In this document: piece after piece, positions 48,275 through 62,106 of the stretch | Layout of the letters: each line of letters begins with the position of its first letter | How positions within the stretch are numbered: the first letter of the stretch is position 1 | Assembly: GCA_035236585.1 (NCBI GenBank) | Contig: CP141128.1 | Location: 35,756,684-35,820,683 of the forward strand | Source: Warburgia ugandensis | Taxonomy: Eukaryota > Streptophyta > Magnoliopsida > Canellales > Canellaceae | Direction of reading: 5' to 3' | DNA: 64,000 bases | The notes under the pieces: generated by a model | Told to the model about the DNA's origin: nothing | Databases searched by the model: none | Seen by the model: the letters and a program-made list of their open reading frames with translations, nothing else | Program-made: the position numbers and the translations under genes

Positions 48275-51043
48275 TGTAAGATCTACTCATCGTTGCAAAT
48301 AAGAGGGAGCTACTAATGTTGTGAGAAGCAAGAAATTAAAATCATTTCACTTTCATCAAAATATGGTGATTGGGTGAAAGAGTTGATGATATGGGGGGCT
48401 CAAGGAGATAGGGAGTAGCCATTAACAATACCTACTCATCACTCTATATAAGGAGGAGCAAGGAAGGACAAAAGGAAGCAAGGAGAGGAAGAAGAAGAAG
48501 AGTTGGAGTTGGAGGGAAGAGAAAATATCCTTTCCCTTCTTAATCCACTTGTGTAGTACGCATTTTACTAACTATTTTTCTTGTATTTTCATGTATTTTC
48601 TCCTTTCTAAGATCTTGAAGTATAGTAAGAAAGTTTTCATTAAAAGTCTCTTTCTCTCTCTCTCACTCATTTGTTTTGATGTTTCAATTGTAGCAGAGCA
48701 TGGTAGTGTTACTGCTTTATTCCACCTACTGCTACTGACATTCTAGCTTCCAAATGATATGAATGAGAATGAGCTATAGGTTAAATCTAACAAAGGAGAA
48801 GCTAGAACCAAGTTGTCTACCATTCCCTTGAAATATTTCCATTGGGAGAAATTAAGAAAGCACGGCAAAATCCATGTTTTTTCAACTCCATTTCACTAGT
48901 GCTACACTATAGGTGTGTAGTAATAGAGCTTTGGATTTCTCCATTTCTTGCTTTTATTTTGGTGTTGATTAATGACCTAAACCATTGATAATTTTCTAAT
49001 ATCACCCAAGAAGAAGTGAAATGAATTTTTTCGGAGGTGGATCGAAGTAGAGCAAGATATCTTCATCCTATTTTTTTCTTTTATAGTTATTGTAAGAGAA
49101 AATAGAATGTTGGATTTTCCTCATTTTAGGCATTTTTTTAAATGTTTTAATGATCTTTACATTGAAAATGTTCTCCTAAGCCTTAGGATGAAGGTACCAT
49201 TGGTTTCTAACAATTTCATTGAGTTTTGGGTGAGATTTATTGAAGACAATAATAATAGGTATTGTTTTTGAACTGTTACTGTCTACAAGGAACCAGCCAT
49301 ATTCATTGTAAAATATATTCATTGGTACTTGTTTTCTTGATGAACTAACTATAAAGATGATTTACTTGACATCCAATTAGGGTAGATAAGAAATTTAAGA
49401 AATAAAGTCAATTATTATGTTGGAGATTTTAATGAATGAAATGACCAACTTCATCACACACTCACTGGTGTACACAAAAAATAATTGGGACTGCTCCTGT
49501 GTGTGATGAATTGGCCATATTTATGATCAAATAACTTTAGATATATCATTTTTATTAAAAATATAACCATACCATTGGATTCTTTGACATTCAATTATGC
49601 AAGGTACTAAATTCCAGAGAAAAATTTAATCTCTTCGGTGGTAAAGTCATAGGTCAAAGTGCTCCTATTTATCATGCTCATCAAGTGTATGCAGGAAAAA
49701 CTTACAACTTTGAATTGCTAGTGACACTCTCTTGTGATTTTGTACTTTTATATCTCATTAAGTTCTTTGCTGATTTTAGCTTGTAGTATCTTGTTTTGAA
49801 GGTAATTAAGTAAGGAACAATTTTGCATGTGACAATGTCCCCAATAATCACTAGCAATAAAAGTTTATATTTTAAATAAAATGCTAGTGACACTCTTTGA
49901 AGTTACAATCCCACACTGCAGGCACATGTTTCTCTTTTATTTCCAATTGGATTTGAGTTAAATTTGAGATGGAGCCTATTGGATACATTTGAATCATGAT
50001 GAGCTAAAGACATGTTAAAGAATCTTCTAAAAAAATAGAAATATTTCGTGTTATCTGTTGCTTTTGTCTTTATTATTCTTTTTTTGTAATTTTTCTCTTT
50101 CTTAATCATTGTAACAAGCAAGTGAAAACAAATAGTGAAAAGTAAGTATTTTGGTATAGTTTAGGATAGTTCTTTTCTTTAGTTGTAGCTTAATTTAATT
50201 AATTTAAATTTTCATTGCTTTAATTTCATTTAATTAATTTTTATTAAATTAGAAAATATGTTAGGTTAGTTTATTTTCTTCTCAGGATCAGAGTAATCCT
50301 ATAATAACATTAGGAAACATCACTCAATGTAATTTTTTGATTCTATGTCCTTATCTAATGAATACTTGAAATTAATTTTTGATTCATTATAGTTACGTTT
50401 TACATGAAATGCTTAGCATTAGGTAATCTATCTAGTTTCTAACGACCAATATTTTTTAAGTTAAATATTCAAAGAAATAACATTACGAGAAAATGATTGT
50501 AGTTTCAATCTAGTTCTTGAGATATAAAGAGAAATAACTAGTGGTGCACCCTAATGCTACTCTAGGTGATTTCCAATCCTAACCTTCAATCATAGTCTAT
50601 TTTCTTGATTCAAGGAAACCTAATTCATTTGATCATTCATCACCTCATCCTATAATCTTTCTAGTATAAATATTGTAGGATCATTAGAGTAGAATAATTT
50701 AGTTCTTTGAACTCATACTATATTATACCAGTAGATTTCGACCCTACAAACTATAATTGACTAATTGGCACTTGCTGGAAAACTATCAACATGTTTTTGG
50801 TGTGGTTGTTGGGAAGGTGATCATGTGACTAAAGCACCATCAGTTAGGTTTAGAATAATTGAATTAGTTATTTTTCTTTTGAGTGAAATTATAGTGAGGT
50901 CGACCTGTTTTTTATTTCAAATTGCAAATTCAATTTAAAGGTTCCAATAATATAGGTCAAGGATAAGCTACAGTTGCTTGGAAGTGGATGTGGTTTGTAA
51001 ATGGTTTATCCTTATACAAAAGGACATAATTCTAGTACCTCAT
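48275..51043 (+). repeat. Array unit D
   Basis: Starts TGTAAGATCTACTC. TATA box at 48445-48451, short CT tract near 48648-48664, LTR-like end near 50791 (ATCAACA), decayed primer site TGGTGTGGTTGTTGGGAAGG from 50798. This unit is free of insertions and serves as the empty-site reference. Confidence 0.8.
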
Positions 51044-51423
51044 TGTAAGATCTACTCATTGTTCCAAATAAGAAGGAGCTACTAATGCTGTGAGAAGAAA
51101 GAACTTAAAATCGTTTCACTTTCATCAAATGATGGTGATTGGATGAAAGAGTCAATGGTAGGTAAATTGGAGGAACAAGGAGATAGGGAGTAACCATTAA
51201 CATTAGCTACTCAATACTCATATAAAGAGAAGCAAGAAAGGAAAAAAGGAAGCAAGGAGAGGAAGAAGAAGAAGAGCAGGAGTTGGAGTTGGAGGGAAGA
51301 GAAAATCTCCTTTCCCTTCTTAATCCACTAGTGTGGTAAGAATTTTACTTCTTATTTTTCTTGTATTTTCATGTATTTTCTCCTTTCTAAGAGCTTGAAG
51401 TAAGGTAAGAAAGTTTTCATTGA

Positions 51424-51492
<69 letters not shown>

Positions 51493-52535
51493 ATTAATTT
51501 TGTAGTTTCAATTGTAGTAGAGCATGGCAGTGTTACTGCTTTATTCCACCTATTGCTACTAACATTCTAGCTTCCAAATGCTATAAATGATAGTGAGATG
51601 TAGGTTGAATATAACAAAGGAGAAGTTAGAACAAAGTTCTCTAGCTTTCCCTTGAAATATTTCCATTGGGGGAAAGCAAGTATAGGTGTGCAGTAACAAA
51701 GCTTTGGATTTCTCCATTGCCTACTTTATTTTGGTGTTGATCAATGATCTAAACCATTGATAATGTTCAAATATCACCCAAAAAGAAGTAAAATTTACTT
51801 TTCTTGAGGTGGATTGGATTAGAGCAAGAGATCTTCATCCTGTCTTTTTCCTTTATAGCTATTGTAAGAGAAAATAGAATGTTGGATTTTCCTTATTTTA
51901 GGCATCCTTTTGTTTTAATGATCTAAACCATTGAAAATATTCTCCTAAGCCTTAAGAAGAATTTACCATTGGTTTCTAACAATTTCATTGAGTTTTGGGT
52001 GGGATTTATTGAAGATAATAGTAACATGTACTATTATTGAACCATTACTATCTACAATGAACCAGCCACATTCATTGTAAAATATATTTGTAGTTGCTTG
52101 TTTTCTTTATGGCCTAATTGTACATATGATTTCCTTAACATCCAGTTAGGGTAAATAAGAAATTTAAGAAAAAAAAGTCAATCTATATGTTGGAGATTTT
52201 AATGGCTGAAGTGACCAACTTGATCATGCACTCACTAGTGTACACAAGTAATAATAGGGACTGTTCCTGTGCATGATGAATTAGCCATATTTATGATCAA
52301 ATAACTTAGATATATATAGTTTTTATTAAAAATATATACAATTGGATTCTTTGACATTCAATTATGCTAGGCTCTAAATTCCATAGAAAATTTCAATCTC
52401 TTAGGTGGTAATGTCATTGGCCAAAGTACTCCTATTTATCATGCTCATTGGGTGTATGTAGGACAAACTTATAGCTTTGAATTGCTAGTGATACGCTCTT
52501 GTGATTTTGTACTTTTATATGTTATTAAGTTCTTT
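51044..52535 (+). repeat. Array unit E, first segment
   Basis: Starts TGTAAGATCTACTC. TATAAAG at 51221. It is interrupted at 52535 by the LARD-like element, whose 5 bp duplication TCTTT is 52531-52535, and continues at 60960. Confidence 0.8.
51427..51488. repeat. (CT)n microsatellite in unit E
   Basis: About 62 bases of pure CT at the conserved place in the unit. Confidence 0.95.
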
Positions 52536-55012
52536 TGTGATGACCCGAGTTTTGCCATGCATTTTTAAATGCAATATCTAATTCCTAAGGCGGGATGCAT
52601 CCCTATTTGAAAACCATTTTATGAAAACCATGCAATGCAGCAGAAAATCTTTTCATTTAAACTCATTTTGAAAACCCCGAGTGTCATTTGCTTTCTCAAC
52701 AATCAAAGTAGTTTTTGAAAAACTTCAGAAATCATAAATGTTTTCCCAGGCCTATCCAGTCATAACTCAAAGCCCAACTATAAATAAATACAAATACATG
52801 TCCAAAGGGTAGAGTGTTTACTTACATGTATAATTGTCTCTTTTGATTTAATTGCTCGTAGCACTAACATTTCCTGAGGTGTCTTCTACTTGTGAGTGGA
52901 GCTGTCCTGAAAAATGTTAAGGATTGGGTGAGTATATACTATACTTAGTAGGAGTCTATCACTACTAGTTTTGCAATGCATGCTACGTTTAAAATCATAT
53001 GCTCTTAAAAACATGTGCATGTTTGAACACTCATGTTCAATATCGATATTAAAAACCATTGTCGGAATACTAACGACTTAAAGAATCGCATAATCCAAGT
53101 CGAAAGTATCATATATATATCATAAACACAATGATATGCATCAAATGCTCAGTTGAATCCAACTCATGGATATATGGTATGGTCGACCAACCTCATGTCA
53201 TGCCATATGCAATGCAAGTAAATCCTCAAAACATAGGGCCCACTATGCCCACGACCTCGCCTCCATGTGGTCCCCAAGTACCTGGGGACACTCGGTCATA
53301 GCCTCCACGGGGCATATGACACATATTCGTCATAAATCATGCAATTTATGAAATCGGTTGCAAAACATGTATGCAATGCATAAAATCTGCCCATGCTAGT
53401 ATCGCATTCAAAATCATAACCCTGCCTAGAAGCCTACCAGCCTAGAAGCCTGTCAGTTCTCTCTAGCCATCCCTCATTGGCCCACCCTCGTCGGCCCGCC
53501 CTCATCAGCCCGCCCTCATTAGCCAAGGCTACACTTATCATGCAATCTATGCATGTAGCACATGTATTGGCAATATATGCGCAATGTATTTTTCATATGC
53601 ATGCTACGTTCATTTATGAAATCAAATTCGTGCTAAACAAGTCATGTAACTCAAAACTTAAATCATGCATTCTCAAAGCAATCATGGGTTCTTTTTAAAA
53701 GTCTAGTATCGATAGAGCACCTACCTGGCTAGATCGCCCTAATCCCCTTGTCCTCGTATGCTCCTGAACATGGTTTAGGGGAACAAGGTTAGCTTGGCCT
53801 ATTTCTATAAGTTTTAGAATAGTTTACCACACGACTTAGGCATTAAGGGTTCATTCCCATGCCTAAGGGTCTCCTAAAGTCCTTAATTGGGCCTTGGTAT
53901 AGTCAGTTTTACAAAGGTTTAGTGGCCCTGCACCACTATTATGGTTTAAAGGTCATGCCTACCTTATATAGGGCCTTGATCAGGTATTTTACAGTTTGAG
54001 TGTGTCCGTGTCGTCGATACAAACACAATGCCTTTTGCGGCACCTCAATCGGAGTCCTAGAACTCAAGTTATAGGCTTTCTAGTACCGAGTGTACATAGA
54101 AGACCTTTAAGAGGTGGAAGCCCGGGACGTTAACGTGTCCTGCGTCAGCGGCGTGCGCCCCAGCGGGTGCGTCTACAGACGCACTGGGCTTTCGCCCATG
54201 ATTCTCATTTGCGGGTGCGTCCACGGACGCGTCCATCAGGTTTCCTCAACGCACGAGGTGCGTTTCGGTTTGATGGGGACTTGGGAGTCCTAGGGACGCC
54301 CTGGTTCGACCTAGTCGAACCAGTGCGCCCCAGGGACCGTCCCTCGGTCCTTTGTGGCTCCTTAGAGCCCCGTTTTGCATGATTTTTCATGCAAAAACTT
54401 GGGGAAACTTAGCCTAGGACTAAGGGGGAAACGGGTTTGGAGGGGTTTTGGGCATACCTAGTTCGTGGCTGAGTTTTTCCCATGTTTTCTCCTCTTATTT
54501 GATTCTCCACAATTGGTTTTTTCCAAGCTTTTGGGCTGCCATTAGAGGCGCCCAAGAGCTCTATTTATAAAGCTAAAAGAGGGTTCTAGAGGGGGTTCTT
54601 ACCACCATTGAATGGCGGTGGAGAAACCTCTAGAATGGCGGTAGTTTCTCCTCTAAAAACCGCCGTTCTAGAACCCTCCAGGAGGTTGAAGAAGAGGGGT
54701 GCCCGTATCAAAACGGGTCCCTGTTTTCTCAGACCAAACCCGTTTTTGAATTAAATTACATTTTTGCCCTTGAACTTCAAAGGGCCAGAACTTGCTCATT
54801 TTAACTCTATTTTGGGTGATTTTAGTCTTGTTGGATTCCTTTTTCTGAAATGCACCTAATGGTATCATTCTCAAGACCAAATTTCTGGGTCTAGTCAGGG
54901 TGAATAGTGAAATGACCAAAATACCCTTATTTCCAAAAAGGGAACTTTTCATTTCCTATAAAATGTCCAATTTATTTTTGTTAAAAATAGCGTAAATTGC
55001 TCGGGCATTACA
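52536..55012 (-). repeat. 3' LTR of LARD-like copy 2
   Basis: TGTGATGACCCG... CGGGCATTACA. GC-rich part at about 54110-54350. Confidence 0.9.
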
Positions 55013-58000
55013 TTAATACCCCCTTAAAAGAATTTTGTCCTCAAAATTCCACCATTCTCTTCTTCAAGTCAGCTATCTTCTTGATAAGACATATTCAGGA
55101 CTCCCTCGAACTAAGAAAATTCCCATAATTCTGTTGTTGACGAATCCATTATTTCATTATCCAATACTCTAACTAGGTTAATACTTGGAGTAATGTTGTC
55201 CTTAAAATGCTAATCATACTATCTTGTACCCAATCCTAGGCACGTTCTCAATTTATCCTTGTTTATAATTCCTTTCACAAGGCCTTACACTTATATATCG
55301 TGTCAATATATCTCATTCATTTTCTTTAAGTATATATGGGCTACTTCCACTGCGTACTCTGATACATAGTCCCATGCATGCCAGTTTATCATTACAGGTT
55401 TCTATCTGTATTACTCATCCTTAGATGCTCATATTCCTTTTGATTATGTAAAGGATAGTCTCCTTAGATGACCATACTCTCCTACTCGTATAAATTATTT
55501 CATACTTCTTTGAGATCATATGATCTTATTTCTCCTATTTCATTTTGAATAGCATAGGATAATCCCTTTTTCCTCTTGTCTTCCATCTAGTGATCTCTTC
55601 ATCATCCATATCTCCTTTTAATGATTGGTTGTATGTCATTAGTAAGAGTCCAACACAAAAGGTTACATTCTTTCTATTGTGTCTAACTTTGCTTCTTATC
55701 TTTTATATTTATCCCCAAGATACTTTAATAACTGACATGGTATCATGTGCTCTACAGCCAATCCCTTGATTAACTTCAAATTTTAACTGTCTGTCACTTT
55801 TCTACTATAACTTGGGTCCTCAACCCATATTATATTCAAAATAAAATAATTCAAGTAGCATCCTCCATCTATGATACTATCTCATATTACGATTAGGATA
55901 TCCGAACTGTACATCAAGTTTCATAGATGGTGAAGCCATCAAATGCTTTTCTTCCTGAAGAGTTTATGCAAACTCATGTCAAATGTTTTATGGTTAATTC
56001 ATCATCATGGGTCAAATGTTCTCGTCCAAAGGCCTATCTCACTATTCACATCAATTTGTCATTAGGATTTCCAACAATGTTCCCATTTATGCAAAAAGTC
56101 TCTTATTCATAACCAAGGACCCTTACTAGGTCATGGTTGAATCCTTTGTCATTATCTTCTTTATCCTTTCTTTGCTTGATGATTTTCTTTGTAACCTTTT
56201 AGACCAAATGTTCTATACTTGATCTAGTAAGGTTAGTCCTCAGGAAATTCCTTTAATTTATTTTTCGTACTTGGTATATGCACATAACAACTAACTTTTT
56301 GTCTAAAGACAATGTAACATCAAATCTCACCTTATATTGTGTTGGCCACCTCAACTTTTCCCCTTCCATTCCCTATATCAATATGTTGTTCAATCTTTTA
56401 TTAATGCTTTACCGTCAACCATTCAGTCTTAATTATCGGGGGATATCATCATCATAAGTAGTGGTTTTCTCAATTCCTCAAATTTTATCTTTCAAGTGCG
56501 TCCTCATACTTAGCTTAGAACAATAATTCTCATTCAATAGCGATTATATCAAATTGTGCTGATGTTGTTAAATCAACAAGTTTAATAACACTCAGGTAAG
56601 CATAGAACATTTTCGTAGACATATAGAAAGAGAATTTATTTGATTACCTGTTGATCTCTGTCCAGATGTATAGGTTATAAGCTCAACGACCTCTCTAAAG
56701 TGATAAGTGCTTATCTGCCTTTCTTTTCAATCCAAGTCAGCAGCATCTTTCAGACCCACAGTGATTTCTATGGTTTGTCATGGTATGTATTTAGGTTTGG
56801 AAAAGTCTGTCTCATTGGTGGAGATCGCTCCTTATGTTTGCTCTTATCTCAGTTGCTACTGTCCTCATCGTACTCGTAGCTCCTTCATGATGTGGCCTAA
56901 TCAACAGACCTCATATCCTCAAATGACTTAGTCTAACAAGTACTTCTTTTAGGGACAACTTATGTCTAAATACTTATAATATTCCTTTGAGTTTATAACT
57001 TCGACTACTATCTAATAGATACTAACATATTTGATTAAATATGGTGGGATACCTTTATTTGGTCAACAGTACTCTAAAGGTAATGACTAAATAATGGTCT
57101 TAAGATATTTGCTCTTCCAAATCTATGATAGCAAGACCTCAATTCGATCCTTGATGGTACCCTACTTGCTGAAGAAAGACAAATGGACAAGTCACTGTCC
57201 CGGCTTAATTCCTTTTTCAATATACTTTATTGGCAAGGTAGGATATTACCAAATTTTCCTTTTTATGGACTATATCCATTGGTGTTCCCCATAAGCTAAT
57301 GGATCCGATAAGATTTTAATTGCAATAATAGACATCAAACCACTTGTAGAATTTCATTTCTAGTGGACCACCATTCTTCTTTGAAAATTTCCGGCAGCAT
57401 AATGTCCTTTACTTCGATACTCTACTCAAAGTCTTAAACCCCATATGCTTTCTTTCTTTTATAAAATCACCAACTCAACTAGTATTATTCCTTCGCATTT
57501 GTTTGGTTTACCTTCCTATAGGATTCAAGATGAAATAATTGTATGTATCTCCATAAAGTCATGATCTTCTTCTATTGAATATTCAATATTCATCGAATAC
57601 TTATGGTTACATCTCTATCTCTTTCTCTCTTTTCTTTAAAATCCTCATTTTTGTCTACCTAGATCAATTTCTCTTATAAGTTTCTGTTAGGATCAATCTA
57701 TTGTTACAGATATTCCATCCCTAGTATTATCATCAAAAGCTTTTAATAACTCAGTCGAATTCATTTCCCTATTATATTCGTGTTATGTTTCTCTTATTCA
57801 CATAATATGTCACTTGTATACATCTTCTGATCTCCTCCATTATACTCAGGTTGTCATTATTAGATAGCACTTCACTCTTCATAAGGCTCCTATGAAGTTA
57901 TCAAAAATTGAGCTAAGTCCTTCAGGATCCATACCTTTGTGATCTAGTACAAGTCACAATTATCCCCTAGTATCATCTTGTATGCTCATCCCTATTACAT

Positions 58001-58445
58001 TATCATCAAAATCTTCTCAAAGTCCATCTTTTCCATCCCCTATCATATTCATATTCTGATATTCTTTAGAAGGGTAAGATAGCCATCTAGGTTCTTTGAT
58101 GTTCTCATCTTTGGTGAGATTGATCTATTACAGGTCAGAATTATTTACTAACACATTCACTAACATCTTCCTTCATCATTCTTATCATAATATGATCCAT
58201 ATATGAACAACTATCCTTATTGATAAGATTTAAGCCATCCAATATCTAAGTATTTGCTAGACCCATCTCCTTTTTCACCTATTGTTTTATGGTGAAATGC
58301 CTTTAACATTAATATTATAATCTTCAAATAGAAGTAGTCATCTCTACTACTTCTATTTATACTACTTCTTGATTTTGTCTATTGTCTAGGACCCTTGGAC
58401 ATCTTTGAATTTGTGAAAGGATAAAACCTGGGCTCTGATACCAAC
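55013..58445 (-). other. Non-coding interior of LARD-like copy 2
   Basis: 3433 bp with no recognised gag or pol on either strand. It is closely similar to 1057-4521 throughout, with scattered small indels (for example extra sequence near 55840-55880). Confidence 0.8.
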
Positions 58446-60959
58446 TGTGACGACCTGGGTTTTCCCATGCATTTTTAAATGCAATATCTAATTCCTAAGG
58501 AGGGATGCATCCCTATTTGAAAACCATTTTATGAAAACCATACAATGCAATGGAAAATCTTTTCATTTAAACTCATTTTGAAAACCCCGAGTGTCATTTG
58601 CTTTCTCAATAATCAAAGTAGTTTTTGAAAAACTTCAAAAATCATAAATGTTTTCCCAGGTCTATCCAGTCACAGCTCAAAGCTAACTGTAAATAGATAT
58701 AAATACATGTCTAAAGGGTAGAGTATTTACTTACATGTATAATTGTCTCTTTTGATTTACTTGCTCATAGCACTAACATTTCCTAAGGCATCTTCTACTC
58801 GTGAGTGGAGCAGTCCTGAAAAATATTAAGGATTGGGTGAGTATATACTATACTCAGTAGGAGTCTATCACTACTAGTTTTACAATGCATGCTACGTTTA
58901 AAATCATATGCCCTTTAAAATATGTGCATATTTGAACACTCATGTTCAATATCGATATTAAAAACCATTGTCAGAATACTGACGACTTAAAGAATCGCAT
59001 AATCCAAGTCGAAAGTATCATATATATATCGTAAACACAATGATATGCATCAAATGCTCAGTTGAATCCAACTCATGGATATATGGTATGGTCGACCAAC
59101 CTCATGTCATGCCATATGCAATGCAAGTAAATCCTCAAAACATAGGGCCCACTATGCCCACGACCTCGCCGCCGTGTGGTCCCCGGGTACCTGGGGACAC
59201 TTGGTCATAGCCTCTAGGGGGCATATGACACATATTCGTCGTAAATCATGCAATTTGTGAAATCAGTTGCAAAACATGCATGCAATGCATAAAATCTGCT
59301 CATGCTAGTATCACATTCAAAGTCATAACCTAGACTAGAAGCCTGACAGCCTAGAAGCCTATCAGCTCTCTCTGGCCCGCCCTCATCGACCTGCCCTCAT
59401 CAGCCTGCCCTCATCGCCCAAGGCTACACTTATCATGCAATCTATGCATGTAGCACATGTCTTGGCAATATATGCACAATGTATTTTTCATATGCATGCT
59501 AAGTTCATTTATGAAATCAAATTCATGCTAAACAAGTCATGTAACTCAAAACTTAAATCATGCATTCTCAAAGCAATCATGGGTTCTTTTTAAAAGTCTA
59601 GCACCGATAGAGCACCTACTTTAAAACATCATGGTTCTTTTAAAAAGTCTAGTAGCGATAGAGCACTTCCCTGGCTAGATCGCGCTAATCCCCTTGTCCT
59701 CGTATGCTCCTGAACATGGTTTAGGGGAACAAGGTTAGCTTGGCCTATTTCTATAAGTTTTAGAATAGTTTACCACATGACTTAGGCATTAAGGGTTCAT
59801 TCCCATGCCTAAGGGTCTCCTAAAGTCCTTAATTGGGCCTTGGTATAGTCAGTTTTACAAAGGTTTAGTGGCCCTGCACCACTATTATGGTTTAAAGGTC
59901 ATGCCTACCTTATATAGGGCCTTGATCAGGTATTTTATAGTTTGAGTGTGCCCGTGTCGTCGATACGAACACAATGCCTTTTGCGGCACCTCAATCGGAG
60001 TCCTAGAACTCAAGTTATAGGCTTTCTAGTACCGAGTGTACATAGAAGACCTTTAAGAGGTGGAAGCCCGGGACGTTAACGTGTCCTGCGTCAGCGGCGT
60101 GCGCCCCAACGGGTGCGTCTACAGACGCACTCGGCTTTCGCCCATGATTCTCATTTGCGGGTGCGTCCACGGACGCGTCCGTCAGGTTTCCTCAATGCAC
60201 GGGGTGCGTTTCGGTGTGACGGGGACCTGGGCGTCCTAGGGACGCCCTGGTTCGACCCAGTCAAACCAGTGCGCCCCAAGGACCGTCCCTGGGTCCTTTG
60301 TGGCTCCCTAGAGCCCTGTTTTGCATAATTTTTCATGCAAAAACTTGGGGAAACTTAGCCTAGGACTAAGGGGGAGACGGGTTTGGAGGGGTTTTGGGCA
60401 TACTTGGTTCGTGGCTGGGTTTTTCCCACGTTTTCTCTTCTTGTTTGCTTCTCCACAATGGGTTTTTCCCAAGCATTTGGGCTGCCATTAGAGGTGCCCA
60501 AGAGCTCTATTTATAGAGCTAGAAGAGTGTTCTAAAGGGGGTTCTTACCACCATTGAATGGCGGTGGAGAAACCTCTAGAGTGGCGGTGGTTTCTCCTCT
60601 AAACACCGCCGTTCTAGAACCCGCCAGGAAGTTGAAGAAGAGGGGTGCCTGTATCAAAACGGGTGCTTGTTTTCTCAGACCAAGCCCATTATTTGAATTA
60701 AATTATATTTTTGCCCTTGAACTTCAAATGGCCATAACTTGCTCATTTTAACTCCCTTTTGGGTGATTTTAGTTTTGTTGGATTTCTTTTTCTGAGACGC
60801 ACCTAATGGTACCATTATCAGGACCAAATTTTTGGGTCTAGTCAGGGTGAATAGTGAAATGACCAAAATACCCTTATTTCTAAAAAGGGAACTTTTCATT
60901 TCCTATAGAATGTCTAATTCATTTTTGTTAAAAATAGTGTAAATTGCTCGGGCATTACA
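58446..60959 (-). repeat. 5' LTR of LARD-like copy 2
   Basis: TGTGACGACC... CGGGCATTACA. TATA box on the minus strand (CTCTATAAATAGAG, 60505-60518). GC-rich part at about 60060-60300. Confidence 0.9.
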
Positions 60960-62106
60960 TCTTTATTGATTTTAGCTTGTAATATCTTGTTTTGAAGCTA
61001 ATTAAGTACGAAACAATTTGTCATGTGGCAACGTCACCAATATTTACTAGTAATAAAAGTTTATTTTTCTATATAAAATGTTAGTGACATTATATGAAGT
61101 TATAGTGCACACTGCAGGCTTAAGCTTCTCTTTAATTTCTAATTGGATTAGAGTGAAATTTGAGATGGACCTTATTAGATAAATTTGAATTAAGATGAGC
61201 TTAGGACATGTTGAAGAATCTTCTAAAAAGTTAGAAATATTTAGTGTTATCTATTTATTTTATTTTTATTATTATTTCTTTGTAATTTTTCTCTTTCTTA
61301 ATCATTGTAACAAGCAAGTAATGAAATAAAAGAAAGAAAGTGGAAAGTAATATTTTGGCATAGTTAGGATAGTTCTTTTCTTTAATGGTAGCTTAATTTA
61401 ATTTATTTAGATTTTGTTTATTTTAATTTAGATGTAATTAATTAATGTAAATTATAAATTATGTTAGGCTAGTTCATTTTTTTCTTAGGATTGGAGTGAT
61501 CTTAGAAAGTTGAATTTAAAATTTACCTTAATTTAAAAAGATAGAATTGCCCTTGGGCAATTCTTTAATTCTATGTCATTGTCTTTCATAATGAATACTT
61601 AGAACTAATCCATGATTCATTATAGTTAGTTTTTACATGGAATACTTATGATTTCTATAATCTTTCTAGTTTCTAACAGTAAATTATTTTTAAGTTAATA
61701 ATATTCAAAGAAACCACATTCTGAGAAAATGACTGCAATTTCGATCTACTTCTTGATTTAAAAGGAGGAATAATTAATGTTGTACACTAATGTTAGCCTA
61801 GGCGATCTCTAATCCTAATCTTCAATCATAGTTTATTTTCTTGACTCAAAGAAATCTAATCCATTTGATCATTCATCATGTAATCTTTCTAGTAAAAATA
61901 TTTTAGGATCATTAGAGTAGAACAATTTGGTTCTTTAAACTCATACTACATCCTCGTGGTGAATTCAACCAAGCAATACTAGAATTGACTAACTTTGCAC
62001 TTGCATGAAAATTCTCAACAAATTTTTAGCGCGGTTGTCGGGGAGGTGATTGTCTGACTAAAGCACCATCAGATTATGTTAGAATCATTGAATTAGTTAT
62101 TTTTGA
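60960..62106 (+). repeat. Array unit E, second segment
   Basis: Resumes with TCTTTATTGATTTTAGC. The LTR-like end is near 62020 (TCTCAACA), followed by a primer-site remnant TAGCGCGGTTGTCGGGGAGG from 62028, the best preserved in the array. The usual 300 or so bases after it are deleted. Confidence 0.8.

Larger units (their letters stand above)
52536..60959 (-). mobile_element. LARD-like Ty3/gypsy fossil, copy 2, complete termini
   Basis: 8424 bp on the minus strand: 3' LTR 52536-55012 (2477 bp), interior 55013-58445, 5' LTR 58446-60959 (2514 bp). A perfect target duplication TCTTT flanks it (52531-52535, 60960-60964), and the joined flanks match sister unit D near 49755-49785. A perfect 12-base tRNA-iMet primer site (GCTCTGATACCA on plus, 58432-58443) is present. 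The polypurine-tract side is CCCCCTTAAAAG (55019-55030). By eye, about 290 bases at one end of the two LTRs differ at roughly 20 positions (about 93% alike), an age of a few million years at usual plant LTR rates. The structure looks whole but it encodes no recognisable protein, so it would have depended on a relative. Confidence 0.9.
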
